Made by a program: the position numbers and the translations under genes. 64,000 nucleotides of DNA from Bacteroidales bacterium (lineage in GTDB: Bacteria; Bacteroidota; Bacteroidia; Bacteroidales; JAIOZK01): assembly GCA_021740625.1 (NCBI GenBank), contig JAIOZK010000014.1, forward strand, positions 1-64,000. Reading direction: 5' to 3'. Below the pieces are notes generated by a model. The model made no database searches, was not told where the DNA came from, and worked only from the letters and a program-made list of their open reading frames with translations. Every line of letters begins with the position of its first letter. Within the stretch, counting starts at the first letter, position 1. This document shows, in pieces, positions 17,984-26,594 of the stretch.

Positions 17984-17991
17984 TAAATTTG
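17984..17991 (+). promoter_or_regulatory. Candidate -7 box (TAAATTTG) for the Bat operon
   Basis: An exact TAnnTTTG match 28 bases before the ATG at 18020. No TTTG is found at the ideal distance upstream; a T-rich run lies at 17951-17957. Confidence 0.4.
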
Positions 17992-18019
17992 CGTTTCTGA
18001 ATAAAACAGCAAAAAAGAT

Positions 18020-19012
18020 ATGAAAGAAACCGACATCAAGGAATTAAACGAACGCATACAAAAAGAGAGTGCATTTGTTGACATGCTCAACCTGGAAATG
18101 CACAAGGTGATTATCGGACAGAAACACATGCTAGAAAGCATGCTGATCGGATTGCTGTCGAACGGACACATTCTGCTGGAAGGGGTTCCCGGCCTGGCCA
18201 AAACGCTGGCCATAAAATCCCTTGCCAGGACCATCGAAGCAAAATACAGCAGGATTCAGTTCACACCGGATCTACTCCCCGCCGACTTGCTGGGTACCAT
18301 GGTATACAGCCAGAAAAAAGAAGAGTTCCAGGTAAAAAAGGGACCCATCTTTGCCAACTTCATCCTGGCCGATGAGATCAACCGCTCCCCGGCAAAGGTG
18401 CAGAGCGCTTTGCTCGAAGCCATGCAGGAAAAACAGATCACCATCGGTGAAAACACCTACAGCCTGGATGAGCCTTTCCTGGTAATGGCCACACAAAACC
18501 CCCTGGAGCAGGAAGGAACCTATCCCCTGCCTGAAGCGCAGGTCGATCGTTTCATGCTGAAGGTGATCATCAATTATCCTACAAAGGATGAGGAAAAACA
18601 TATCATCCGTGAAAACATCACCGGTGCTTTCCCGGAAACAAAAGCCATCATAAAACCGACAGATATTTTAAAAGCCCGGGGCATCGTACGCGAAGTTTAC
18701 CTGGATGAAAAAATCGAAAACTATATCACAGATATCGTTTTTGCCACGCGTTATCCCGCTGAAAACAAGTTAAAGAAATTTGACGGGATGATCTCATACG
18801 GTGGTTCACCACGCGCCAGCATCAACCTCGCGCTGGCTGCCAAAGCCTTTGCCTTTATCAAAAGGCGTGGTTACGTAATCCCCGAAGATATCCGTGCCGT
18901 TGCTTATGATGTAATGCGTCACCGGATCGGATTAACCTACGAGGCAGAAGCGGAAAATATCACAACAGAGGATATCATCAGTGAAATATTGAACACGGTT
19001 GAAGTTCCTTAA
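18020..19012 (+). CDS. MoxR-family AAA+ ATPase, first gene of Bat operon
   Basis: 330 residues, typical for MoxR. Walker A is GVPGLAKT (55-62); Walker B is ILADEINR with Asp118 and Glu119. The sensor 1 region MATQNPLEQEGTYPLPEAQ and a lid domain with SPRA-like GGSPRASI follow. MoxR ATPases act as chaperone-like remodelers for VWA proteins encoded next door. Here the order MoxR, DUF58, BatD-like, BatA, BatB, BatC, BatD, BatE matches the Bacteroidota aerotolerance operon, so the partner proteins are probably BatA and BatB. The gene is cytoplasmic with no signal peptide. Confidence 0.93.
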   Translation: MKETDIKELNERIQKESAFVDMLNLEMHKVIIGQKHMLESMLIGLLSNGHILLEGVPGLAKTLAIKSLARTIEAKYSRIQFTPDLLPADLLGTMVYSQKKEEFQVKKGPIFANFILADEINRSPAKVQSALLEAMQEKQITIGENTYSLDEPFLVMATQNPLEQEGTYPLPEAQVDRFMLKVIINYPTKDEEKHIIRENITGAFPETKAIIKPTDILKARGIVREVYLDEKIENYITDIVFATRYPAENKLKKFDGMISYGGSPRASINLALAAKAFAFIKRRGYVIPEDIRAVAYDVMRHRIGLTYEAEAENITTEDIISEILNTVEVP

Positions 19013-19013
19013 C

Positions 19014-19037
19014 CCTTCGACCCTTCGACCCTTCGAC
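19014..19037. repeat. Octamer array (CCTTCGAC), 3 units
   Basis: Three CCTTCGAC units two bases after the moxR stop codon. They run into TTCGCTCAGGG, making the semi-palindrome CCCTTCGACTTCGCTCAGGG, a type seen scattered between genes in many bacteria. Confidence 0.75.
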
Positions 19038-19110
19038 TTCGCTCAGGGTGACCGGGGAAGGAATTCAGGTTAACCTGGCCGGAAATTCAGGGCACCCGGA
19101 CCGGAAATAG

Positions 19111-20043
19111 ATGTCAAACCAAAAACAACAAACAATAAACAACAAACAACAAACTTCAAACGGAACATTGGAAGCAAAAGAGATATTCAAGAAAGTAAGG
19201 CAGATCGAGATCAAGACACGGGGCTTATCAAACCAGATATTCTCCGGTCATTACCACAGCGTGTTCAAAGGACGCGGGATGGCCTTTAGCGAGGTTCGTG
19301 AATACATGTACGGGGACGATATCAGGAACATCGACTGGAATGTAACCGCACGCTTCAACCATCCTTATGTGAAGATTTTCGAGGAGGAACGCGAATTGAC
19401 AGTGATGCTGATGGTAGACGTAAGCGGCTCGAATGAATTCGGAACCAAAAAGCAACTGAAAGAAGAACTCATCACTGAAATCTCAGCCGTGCTTGCATTT
19501 TCCGCTATCCAGAACAACGATAAGGTCGGGGTGATCTTTTTCAGCGATAAAATCGAAAAATTCATACCTCCGAACAAGGGAACCAAGCATATTCTGAGGA
19601 TCATCCGCGAACTGATCGATTTCAAACCCGAACACAGGGAAACCGACATTGCCGGAGCGCTTAGGTTTTTGACCAATGCCATCAAGAAAAGATGCATCGC
19701 CTTCTTGATCTCAGATTTTATCAATACCGGTTTCGAAGATGCCGTGCAGATCGCCAGCAGGAAACATGACCTGATCGGCCTGAGGATATACGACAGACGG
19801 GAAACTGAAATGCCAGCCATTGGTATGATCAGGGTTAAAAATGCTGAAACCGGTAAAAGCATGTGGATCGACACCAGCGATAAAAAACTCCGCAATATCT
19901 TCAGGCAGAAAATACAGGAACATGGGTTTTACCTGAAAAACGTCTTCCTGAAGTCGGGCATTGATCATGCCAGCATTGCAACGGATCAGGATTATGTGAA
20001 ACCACTTGTAAACTTGTTTAAAAAGAGAGAGGCCAGGAGATAA
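19111..20043 (+). CDS. DUF58 domain protein (Bat operon); start uncertain
   Basis: 310 residues from the ATG. The DUF58 signature REYMYGDDIRNIDWNVTAR is followed by a VWA-like fold with MLMVDVSGS. DUF58 proteins regularly accompany MoxR and probably link the ATPase to the membrane VWA proteins. The start needs care: residues 6-17 are encoded by a heptamer array (19126-19160), and family members normally begin near EAKEIFKKVRQIEIKTRG. A TTG at 19168 would give exactly that N-terminus. Two bases separate the stop codon from the next gene. Confidence 0.88.
   Translation: MSNQKQQTINNKQQTSNGTLEAKEIFKKVRQIEIKTRGLSNQIFSGHYHSVFKGRGMAFSEVREYMYGDDIRNIDWNVTARFNHPYVKIFEEERELTVMLMVDVSGSNEFGTKKQLKEELITEISAVLAFSAIQNNDKVGVIFFSDKIEKFIPPNKGTKHILRIIRELIDFKPEHRETDIAGALRFLTNAIKKRCIAFLISDFINTGFEDAVQIASRKHDLIGLRIYDRRETEMPAIGMIRVKNAETGKSMWIDTSDKKLRNIFRQKIQEHGFYLKNVFLKSGIDHASIATDQDYVKPLVNLFKKREARR
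19126..19160. repeat. Heptamer tandem array (CAACAAA), 5 units at DUF58 start
   Basis: Units CAACAAA, CAATAAA, CAACAAA, CAACAAA, CTTCAAA. Seven is not a multiple of three, so the array gives a Gln/Asn/Lys-rich non-repeating peptide when read as code. This suggests it is intergenic repeat DNA rather than selected protein. Confidence 0.7.
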
Positions 20044-20044
20044 G

Positions 20045-21037
20045 ATGATGCTGAAATACAAATTAATATTGCTCACGATCCTGTTATTTGCCGGTTTTGC
20101 TTCACCGGCACAACAAACCCGCATATCGGCAAAACTTGAAAAGGACAGCATCCTGATCGGTGACCAGATAACATTTGATCTGCTGTTTACAGGACCCGCC
20201 AAGGCAAAGGTAAACTGGCCTGTTTTCCAGGACACCCTGACTTCAGAGATTGAAATCATCAACAGTTCCGGGTTGGATTCTGCAAGGAAAAACAACCTGC
20301 TTGAACTTTCGCAACAATATACCATTACCTCTTTTGACTCCGGCACACATAGTATAGGTCCTTTCAGGATTGCTTTCAACATGCCCGATGATACCACAAG
20401 TTATATTGGCATTTCAGACATACAGGATCTGCATGTGCTGACCGTTCCCGTGGATACCACCAAAGCCATCAAGCCCATCAAAGGCCCTATGGATGCTCCC
20501 CTTACCTTTGCCGAAATCTTGCCCTGGTTGTTGACCGGAATCGGATTGCTGATCATTGCAGCCGCCATTTGGTATTATACCTATGCCCGCAAAAGAGCAA
20601 AACCCCTGATCCCGGTACGGCAAAAACCAAAGTTACCACCTCACATCCAGGCACTGAACGATCTGGAACAACTGAAACAAAAGAAACTCTGGCAGGAAGG
20701 AAAACTCAAAGAATACTATACCGAACTAACGGATATCATCAGGATTTACATAGAAGAAAGGTTTGACATCATGGCCATGGAAATGACCAGCTTCGAAATT
20801 ATGGAACATTTGCAGGCGCTGCATCCGGATGGAGAATCTCTGGAAAAGATCGCATCCACTTTTTCACTGGCCGACATGGTAAAATTTGCCAAAGAAAAAC
20901 CACTGCCTTCAGACAACGACACAAGCTGGCTGAATGCAAAGTATTTTGTAGAAAACAGCTTCCGGAGAAAAGAGGAAAATGAACCGGAAGAGGAAAACAA
21001 AGCATTAACAGAAAAAGTGCAGAAGGAAAATGAGTAG
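20045..21037 (+). CDS. BatD-like/DUF4381-like membrane protein of Bat operon
   Basis: 330 residues. Signal peptide (to about residue 23, FASPAQQ), an extracytoplasmic beta-rich domain beginning TRISAKLEKDSILIGDQITFDLLF (the start resembles a BatD immunoglobulin-like repeat), one membrane helix at ~160-180 (ILPWLLTGIGLLIIAAAIWYY), then a cytoplasmic helical domain with YYTELTDIIRIYIEERF like that of the BatD C-terminus. It resembles a short BatD. It is tightly packed: two bases after DUF58 and overlapping batA by 8 bases. The likely role is a membrane scaffold next to BatA and BatB. Confidence 0.75.
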   Translation: MMLKYKLILLTILLFAGFASPAQQTRISAKLEKDSILIGDQITFDLLFTGPAKAKVNWPVFQDTLTSEIEIINSSGLDSARKNNLLELSQQYTITSFDSGTHSIGPFRIAFNMPDDTTSYIGISDIQDLHVLTVPVDTTKAIKPIKGPMDAPLTFAEILPWLLTGIGLLIIAAAIWYYTYARKRAKPLIPVRQKPKLPPHIQALNDLEQLKQKKLWQEGKLKEYYTELTDIIRIYIEERFDIMAMEMTSFEIMEHLQALHPDGESLEKIASTFSLADMVKFAKEKPLPSDNDTSWLNAKYFVENSFRRKEENEPEEENKALTEKVQKENE

Positions 21038-22034
21038 TCTGTGGAAAAACATAGAATTTGCCAACCCGGAGTTTTTCTGGTTGTTGCTGTTGATACCTGC
21101 CCTGATTGCCTGGTACTGGCTCAGGCACAAGAGCAGGCATGCAGAAATACAGTTATCGACAACTTCGGTATTTGAAAAAAACAGGAAAAGTCTCAGGCAG
21201 TATCTGATACATTTACTTTTTGTACTCAGAATGCTTGCCCTGGCATTGCTCATCATTGCCCTGGCCCGGCCACAAAGCAGTTCCAGCAAAAAGAATGTTT
21301 CTGTGGAAGGGATCGACATTGTTATGGCACTTGACATCTCCTCCAGCATGCTGGCCAGGGACCTGAAACCCGACCGGCTGGAGGCGGCCAAAAGTGTGGC
21401 CCAGGATTTCATCAATGGCAGGCCCAACGACCGGGTCAGCCTGGTAGTCTTCAGCAAGGAAACCTTCACACAGGTCCCACTAACAACAGATCACTCTGTG
21501 CTCAGCAATATTTTCAAAGATATCAAAAGCGGTATACTGGAAGATGGTACCGCCATTGGCGACGGACTGGCGACTGCCGTGAACCGGCTCAAGGAAAGCA
21601 AAGCCGTGAGCAAGGTGATTATTTTGCTCACCGATGGCGAGAACAATGCAGGAGCCCTGGATCCGAAATCTGCTGCAGAAATTGCAGAGATGTATGGCAT
21701 CAGGATCTATACGATAGGCGTGGGTAGCAGAGGTACGGCCCCCTACCCTGTTTCTACGGCTTTTGGCACACATATGCAGCAGATAGAGGTTAAAATTGAC
21801 GAGGAACTTCTGAAAGAAATTGCAGCCATGACCGATGGAAGATATTTCAGGGCTACCAGCAATCAGAAACTGGAAGATATATACGATGAAATCGATAAAC
21901 TTGAAAAATCCAAGATCGATGTCACCGAATTCACACGCAAACACGAGGAATTCCTGCTGCTGGCGCTGATCGCCCTGGGATTGTTTGTTGTTGAGTTTTT
22001 ATTGAGGAACACGGTTTTTAAAACATTGCCATAA
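21030..22034 (+). CDS. batA: BatA, VWA-domain membrane protein
   Basis: 334 residues. Two N-terminal membrane helices (FFWLLLLIPALIAWYWL and LRMLALALLIIALA), a VWA domain with the MIDAS motif DISSS starting at Asp102 and the distal TDGEN, and a C-terminal helix (LLLALIALGLFVVEFLL). VWA domains bind partners through a metal at the MIDAS site; all metal ligands look intact. BatA is part of the Bacteroidota aerotolerance complex, first linked to oxygen tolerance in Bacteroides. The stop codon abuts the batB start with no gap, a sign of translational coupling. Confidence 0.9.
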   Translation: MSSLWKNIEFANPEFFWLLLLIPALIAWYWLRHKSRHAEIQLSTTSVFEKNRKSLRQYLIHLLFVLRMLALALLIIALARPQSSSSKKNVSVEGIDIVMALDISSSMLARDLKPDRLEAAKSVAQDFINGRPNDRVSLVVFSKETFTQVPLTTDHSVLSNIFKDIKSGILEDGTAIGDGLATAVNRLKESKAVSKVIILLTDGENNAGALDPKSAAEIAEMYGIRIYTIGVGSRGTAPYPVSTAFGTHMQQIEVKIDEELLKEIAAMTDGRYFRATSNQKLEDIYDEIDKLEKSKIDVTEFTRKHEEFLLLALIALGLFVVEFLLRNTVFKTLP

Positions 22035-23072
22035 ATGAATCTTTTAAGATTTGAAAACATAGAATTTTTATATGCATTGCTGATGATACCGGTTTTCATC
22101 ATCATTTTCATCCTGATGATGAACTGGAAAAAAAGATCATTCAGGAAATTTGGAGAATGGCAGATCCTTTCACAACTAATCCCCTTTTATTCCCGCAGCA
22201 GAGCCATCACCAAGTTTTTTGTACTGATGCTGGCATATATTTTTCTGGTCATCGGCATTGCCAATCCACAGGTAGGAAGCAAACTGCAGGAGGTGGAACG
22301 CAAAGGGATCGATATAATGATCGCCCTGGACGTATCCAGCAGCATGCTTTCTGAGGACATTAAGCCCAGCCGCCTGGAGCGTGCGAAAAAATCCATTTCC
22401 GATCTGATCGATGGTTTATCGGGCGACCGCATCGGCATCATTATATTCGCCGGAAGAGCTTACCTGCAGTTACCCATTACAACGGACTACGCTGCTGCCA
22501 AGCTTTTCCTGTCGACCATCTCCACCGACATCGTACCAACACAGGGTACCGCCATCGGGCAGGCCATCGAAATGGCTGTTAATTCATTCGACGACAATGA
22601 TCACAGCAAAGCCATTATTATTATCACCGATGGGGAAAACCATGAAGGAGATGCTGTAGAACAGGCCAGGCTGGCTGCCGAAAAAGATATCGATGTGTAT
22701 GCCATCGGCATGGGGCTGCCCGAAGGTGCACCCATCCCCATCGTAAATCGTTATGGAAATAAGGTGGGATATAAAAAAGACCGGCAGGGCAATACGGTCA
22801 TCACCAAGTTGAATGAAACCATGTTACAGCAGATCGCATCTGCCGGAAATGGCATTTATGTCACTGCCAATAACAGCAGTGCAGGACTGGAAAAGATCTT
22901 TGAAGAGATAGAAGCAATGGAAAAGACCGAATTCGAAAGCAGGGTATTCTCAGATTATGAAGATCGCTTTCAATATTTTATCGCAGTTGCAGTTTTATTG
23001 TTAACATTGGAACTGATTATTCTCGACAGAAAAAGCAAATGGTCGGATAAGTTCAGGCTATTTGGCCATTAA
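22035..23072 (+). CDS. batB: BatB, VWA-domain membrane protein
   Basis: 345 residues with the same layout as BatA: membrane helices near residues 11-30 (ALLMIPVFIIIFILMM) and 55-75, a VWA domain with MIDAS DVSSS at Asp99 and TDGENHEGDA, and a C-terminal helix (FIAVAVLLLTLELIIL). BatA and BatB look like an ancient tandem duplication. The start directly follows the batA stop codon (TAAATG). It probably forms a complex with BatA and the TPR proteins BatC and BatE. Confidence 0.9.
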   Translation: MNLLRFENIEFLYALLMIPVFIIIFILMMNWKKRSFRKFGEWQILSQLIPFYSRSRAITKFFVLMLAYIFLVIGIANPQVGSKLQEVERKGIDIMIALDVSSSMLSEDIKPSRLERAKKSISDLIDGLSGDRIGIIIFAGRAYLQLPITTDYAAAKLFLSTISTDIVPTQGTAIGQAIEMAVNSFDDNDHSKAIIIITDGENHEGDAVEQARLAAEKDIDVYAIGMGLPEGAPIPIVNRYGNKVGYKKDRQGNTVITKLNETMLQQIASAGNGIYVTANNSSAGLEKIFEEIEAMEKTEFESRVFSDYEDRFQYFIAVAVLLLTLELIILDRKSKWSDKFRLFGH

Positions 23073-23094
23073 TTTGTAAAATGGGAGGAAATCT

Positions 23095-23877
23095 ATGTTA
23101 AAAAGAATCTTCGTCATATTATTCGTGCTGGCATATCTGCCGGGCATGGCCCAATCCGATAATAAACTGGTCAGGGAGGGCAACAAGAAATATGAAGAAG
23201 GTCTTTTCGAGGAAGCGGAAGTGGATTACCGCAAAGCACTTGAAAAGAACGAGAACTCGTTGAAAGGAGAATTCAACCTGGGAGATGCCATCTACCAGCA
23301 GAATAATTTCACCGAATCTGCCAAAGTATTCAATGAGATCACCCGGAAGTTTGCCGACAAAAAGGTAAGGGCCGAAGCCTTTCATAATCTGGGCAATTCC
23401 TACCTGGAAGACAAAAAGTACAAAGAAAGCATAGAAGCATATAAGAATGCTTTGCGGCTGAATCCGCAGGATTACGATACCAAGTACAATCTTTCCTACG
23501 CAAAGGAGAAATTGAAAGAACAACAACAGCAACAGCAGCAACAAAACCAGAATCAAAAAAAGAATCAGGACCAACAGGATAGTCAACAAGATAAGCAAAA
23601 GCAAAAGCAGGATCAACAACAAAACCAACAACAGCAGCAGCAGGACCAACAGCGAAAACAACAGCAACAACAAAACCAACAGCAGCAGCAAAAACCAGGA
23701 GAGCAAAAGGATCAGCAAGAAAAACAACAGGCACAATCACAGCCCAGGAAAATATCCAAAGAAGATGCACAAAGGATGCTGCAGGCATTGAAAGACGATG
23801 AAAAAGAAACCATGAAAAAACTGTTGAAATTACAGGCACAAAAATCAAAATCAGTCAAAACAGAAAAGGACTGGTAA
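23095..23877 (+). CDS. batC: BatC, TPR protein with long Gln-rich tail
   Basis: 260 residues. Signal peptide (MLKRIFVILFVLAYLPGMAQ), then about three TPR units (KKYEEGLFEEAEVDYRKALE, GDAIYQQNNFTESAKVFNE, GNSYLEDKKYKESIEAYKNA), then residues ~142-220 of almost pure Gln with Lys, Asp and Asn, and a charged end (EDAQRMLQALKDDEKETMKK). The Gln-rich stretch is coded by mixed CAA/CAG and is probably a flexible linker. TPR repeats suggest protein binding in the periplasm, most likely the VWA domains of BatA/BatB (inference). It lies 22 bases after batB. Confidence 0.88.
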   Translation: MLKRIFVILFVLAYLPGMAQSDNKLVREGNKKYEEGLFEEAEVDYRKALEKNENSLKGEFNLGDAIYQQNNFTESAKVFNEITRKFADKKVRAEAFHNLGNSYLEDKKYKESIEAYKNALRLNPQDYDTKYNLSYAKEKLKEQQQQQQQQNQNQKKNQDQQDSQQDKQKQKQDQQQNQQQQQQDQQRKQQQQQNQQQQQKPGEQKDQQEKQQAQSQPRKISKEDAQRMLQALKDDEKETMKKLLKLQAQKSKSVKTEKDW

Positions 23878-23895
23878 ACGAATAACAATCGGACT

Positions 23896-25746
23896 ATGAA
23901 ATACATCATAGCAAGCATATTAATCGCAGGTAACCTGTTAAGCGGCAAACTACCGGCACAGGATACGGAATTTACTGCTTCCTGCAAAAATGTGTTACAG
24001 ACAGGCGAAAGATTCAGGCTGGTCTTTTCCCTGAATGCCAACGGATCAAATTTCCAGCCACCCGCATTTGAAAATTTCCGGGTAATAGCAGGCCCCAGTG
24101 CTTCCACAAGCAGCAGCTTTCAGAATATCAACGGCCAGGTTTCACAGTCGGTTACCAACAGTTATACTTATTATTTACAGGCTTTGAAGGAAGGAACCTT
24201 CACAATCAAACCCGCAAAGATTAATGCCAATGGCAAAGAATACGAATCAAATCCTTTAAGCATCAAAGTTGTAAAAGGATCCGCATCGCAGGCAGGGCAG
24301 CAGGGTACACAACAGAACAACAGATCGAGTCAGGATCGGGAGATACTAACGGATGATGATATTTTTCTCAGGGCAGAGATTGACAACAAGAATCCTTACC
24401 AGGGAGAACAGATCATTGTGAATTATAAGATTTATACTCGTGTTGCAGCCCGCTCTCCTTCGATAGAAAAGTTCCCTTCCTTCCCGGGTTTCTGGTCCGT
24501 TGATCTTACAGAAAGGAACAATCAGCTCGAACAAAGGCGGGAGATCATCAATGGTGAGCAGTATGTTACAGCAGTAATCAGCCAGGTGGCACTCTTCCCG
24601 CAGAAAAGCGGTGAAATGAAAATCGAGCCCATGATCGTTGATGTGCAGGTGCAGGTTCAAACCCAGCAAAGAAGAAGAACGGGAAATTCCATTTTCGACC
24701 GCTTTTTTGATGATCCTTTTTTCAATAATGTGGAATATGTTAACAAAAAACTGGTCACCGCGCCAATCAATATCAACGTAAAACCCTTGCCCTTATCCAG
24801 CCGCCCGGCAAATTTCAACGGAGCTGTGGGCAATTTCAACATGCGTTACGATCTGGATAAAAATGAAACACCAGCAAATGAACCCCTGACCTTCAAAATT
24901 ACCATATCGGGAAAAGGCAATCTGGAACTGATCGATGATCTGAACACCAGTTTCCCCCCGGATTTTGAGGTTTACGACCCCAAGAAAAGCAGCAATATCA
25001 GGAAAAATGAGAATGGTGTATCCGGCAGCGTTTCCTTTGAATACCTGATCATCCCGCGGATAGAAGGAGAATACACCATTGAACCGGTTTCTTTCAGTTA
25101 TTTTGACATTTCGGAAAACAAATACAAAACACTGAGCACACCGCAATACCGTGTCAATGTGCTCGAAGGCAAAGAATCATACTCCAATGTTTCATACAGC
25201 GGAGTAAGCCAGGAGGATGTACAATATATCGGAAGCGATATACGCCATATCCAGGTTGGAAATGTAAATTTTCACAAACTCGGTACATATTTCTTTAATT
25301 CATGGAAATTCTATTCATTCCTGTTGATCCCACTGCTAATCGCCATCCTGTTTGTATTGACCTGGAAAGTTCAGGAAAAGAAACGTAGCAATATTGGCCT
25401 GATGAAATACAAAAGGGCTACCCGGGTGGCCCGGAAAAATTTGAAACAAGCTCATAAATTCATGAAAGAAGGACTTGAGAATGAGTTTTATGAAGAGATA
25501 AGCCAGGCTTTGTGGGGCTACCTGAGTAACAAGTTTAACATTCCCAGGTCGAAACTTTCGATAGATACAGTGCACCAGACATTATCGGACCGGAAGATCA
25601 AGCGGGAGAATATCGATCAGTTTATCGAAACCCTGCATCATACGGAATATGCAAGATTTGCCCCGGGTAGTAAAGAAGAGAACAGGGAAAATATCTACCG
25701 GGAAGCCCTGGAGATCATCAGCAAAATTGAAAGGGAAATGCGTTAA
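23896..25746 (+). CDS. batD: BatD, large periplasmic oxygen-tolerance protein
   Basis: 616 residues. Signal peptide (MKYIIASILIAGNLLSGKLPAQ), a series of beta-rich domains (ENFRVIAGPSASTSSSFQNI, EIDNKNPYQGEQIIVNYKIY, YDLDKNETPANEPLTFKITI), one membrane helix at ~475-495 (YSFLLIPLLIAILFVLTW), then a cytoplasmic helical domain (FYEEISQALWGYLSNKFNIP). This is the standard BatD architecture. It should sit in the inner membrane with its domains in the periplasm as a scaffold for the complex. The gene is 18 bases after batC and 8 bases before batE. Confidence 0.9.
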   Translation: MKYIIASILIAGNLLSGKLPAQDTEFTASCKNVLQTGERFRLVFSLNANGSNFQPPAFENFRVIAGPSASTSSSFQNINGQVSQSVTNSYTYYLQALKEGTFTIKPAKINANGKEYESNPLSIKVVKGSASQAGQQGTQQNNRSSQDREILTDDDIFLRAEIDNKNPYQGEQIIVNYKIYTRVAARSPSIEKFPSFPGFWSVDLTERNNQLEQRREIINGEQYVTAVISQVALFPQKSGEMKIEPMIVDVQVQVQTQQRRRTGNSIFDRFFDDPFFNNVEYVNKKLVTAPININVKPLPLSSRPANFNGAVGNFNMRYDLDKNETPANEPLTFKITISGKGNLELIDDLNTSFPPDFEVYDPKKSSNIRKNENGVSGSVSFEYLIIPRIEGEYTIEPVSFSYFDISENKYKTLSTPQYRVNVLEGKESYSNVSYSGVSQEDVQYIGSDIRHIQVGNVNFHKLGTYFFNSWKFYSFLLIPLLIAILFVLTWKVQEKKRSNIGLMKYKRATRVARKNLKQAHKFMKEGLENEFYEEISQALWGYLSNKFNIPRSKLSIDTVHQTLSDRKIKRENIDQFIETLHHTEYARFAPGSKEENRENIYREALEIISKIEREMR

Positions 25747-25754
25747 AATTTGTC

Positions 25755-26516
25755 ATGATGAAGAAACTGATCTGTACATTAATCATTTTACTGGCAGGCA
25801 CCGCCGGCTTGCAGGCATCCTCACCCGACAGCCTTTTCCGGCAGGGCAATGCTTTTTTTAATCAGGGACTTTACAATGATGCTATTGCAGCATACCAGCG
25901 CATCTTGAACCAGGGGGATGTTTCATGGCAAATATATTATAACCTGGGCAATGCTCATTTTAAAATAGATGAACTTGCAGATGCGATCTATTTTTATGAA
26001 AAAGCCCTTAAACTGGATCCCGACAACGAGGACATACAGTATAACCTTAAAATCGCAAACAGTAAAATCGTCGATAAAATTGAACCACTTCCGGAATTCT
26101 TCCTCAAAAAATGGTGGAAAGCAATCTATTTGTATTTCTCATTAACAACATGGTCGATTCTTGTCATTGCAGGTTTTATATTATTCATCCTTTTGATGGT
26201 CACGTTTTTGATCAGCCATAATCCGGCATACAAGCGTTTTACTTTCTGGACAGGGATCCTTGTGATCCTGTTCACTGCTATTTCCTTCTGCGCTGCTTTC
26301 AAGAAATACCATGAAAACATCAAGCAGGATGAGGCTATTGTCTTCTCCCCCACCGTCACCATTAAAAGTTCTCCCAACAAAAATGCCGTCGATCTTTTTG
26401 TATTGCACGAAGGAAGCAAAGTACAAATCACCGATGAAGTAAACAACTGGTACGAAATTAAAATAGCCAACGGAAGTGTAGGTTGGCTGCCGGAGGAGAG
26501 CGTAAGAAAGTACTAG
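25755..26516 (+). CDS. batE: BatE, TPR and SH3-like membrane protein
   Basis: 253 residues. Signal peptide (to ~residue 22), TPR repeats (FRQGNAFFNQGLYNDAIAAY, NLGNAHFKIDELADAIYFYE), two membrane helices (~127-150 and ~160-178) and a C-terminal bacterial SH3-like domain (VTIKSSPNKNAVDLFVLHEG, then GSVGWLPEESVRKY). This is the classic BatE layout and closes the operon. SH3 domains of this type often bind peptidoglycan or peptides. The gene converges on the C1 peptidase gene across an intergenic heptamer array. The start could also be the second Met at 25758. Confidence 0.88.
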   Translation: MMKKLICTLIILLAGTAGLQASSPDSLFRQGNAFFNQGLYNDAIAAYQRILNQGDVSWQIYYNLGNAHFKIDELADAIYFYEKALKLDPDNEDIQYNLKIANSKIVDKIEPLPEFFLKKWWKAIYLYFSLTTWSILVIAGFILFILLMVTFLISHNPAYKRFTFWTGILVILFTAISFCAAFKKYHENIKQDEAIVFSPTVTIKSSPNKNAVDLFVLHEGSKVQITDEVNNWYEIKIANGSVGWLPEESVRKY

Positions 26517-26521
26517 ATAAT

Positions 26522-26591
26522 GGAGGCTGGAGGCTAGTGTCAAATTTCCAACTTCTAACTTCTAGCTTCTAGCTTCTAACTTCCAGCTTCA
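26522..26591. repeat. Composite heptamer array (GGAGGCT then ARCTTCY)
   Basis: Two GGAGGCT units (26522-26535), a 14-bp spacer, then six units at 26550-26591: AACTTCT, AACTTCT, AGCTTCT, AGCTTCT, AACTTCC, AGCTTCA. The same two unit types in the same order occur at 61572-61815. It lies between convergent genes. Confidence 0.8.
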
Positions 26592-26594
26592 ATA

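Noticed and set aside
23119-23736. 205-codon minus-strand frame rich in Leu
   Set aside because: Antisense of the Gln-rich batC tail; the poly-Leu follows from the CAA/CAG codons on the plus strand.
24346-25146. Several antisense frames of 60-117 codons over batD and other genes
   Set aside because: They lie wholly within well-supported genes, lack family motifs and follow from codon composition.
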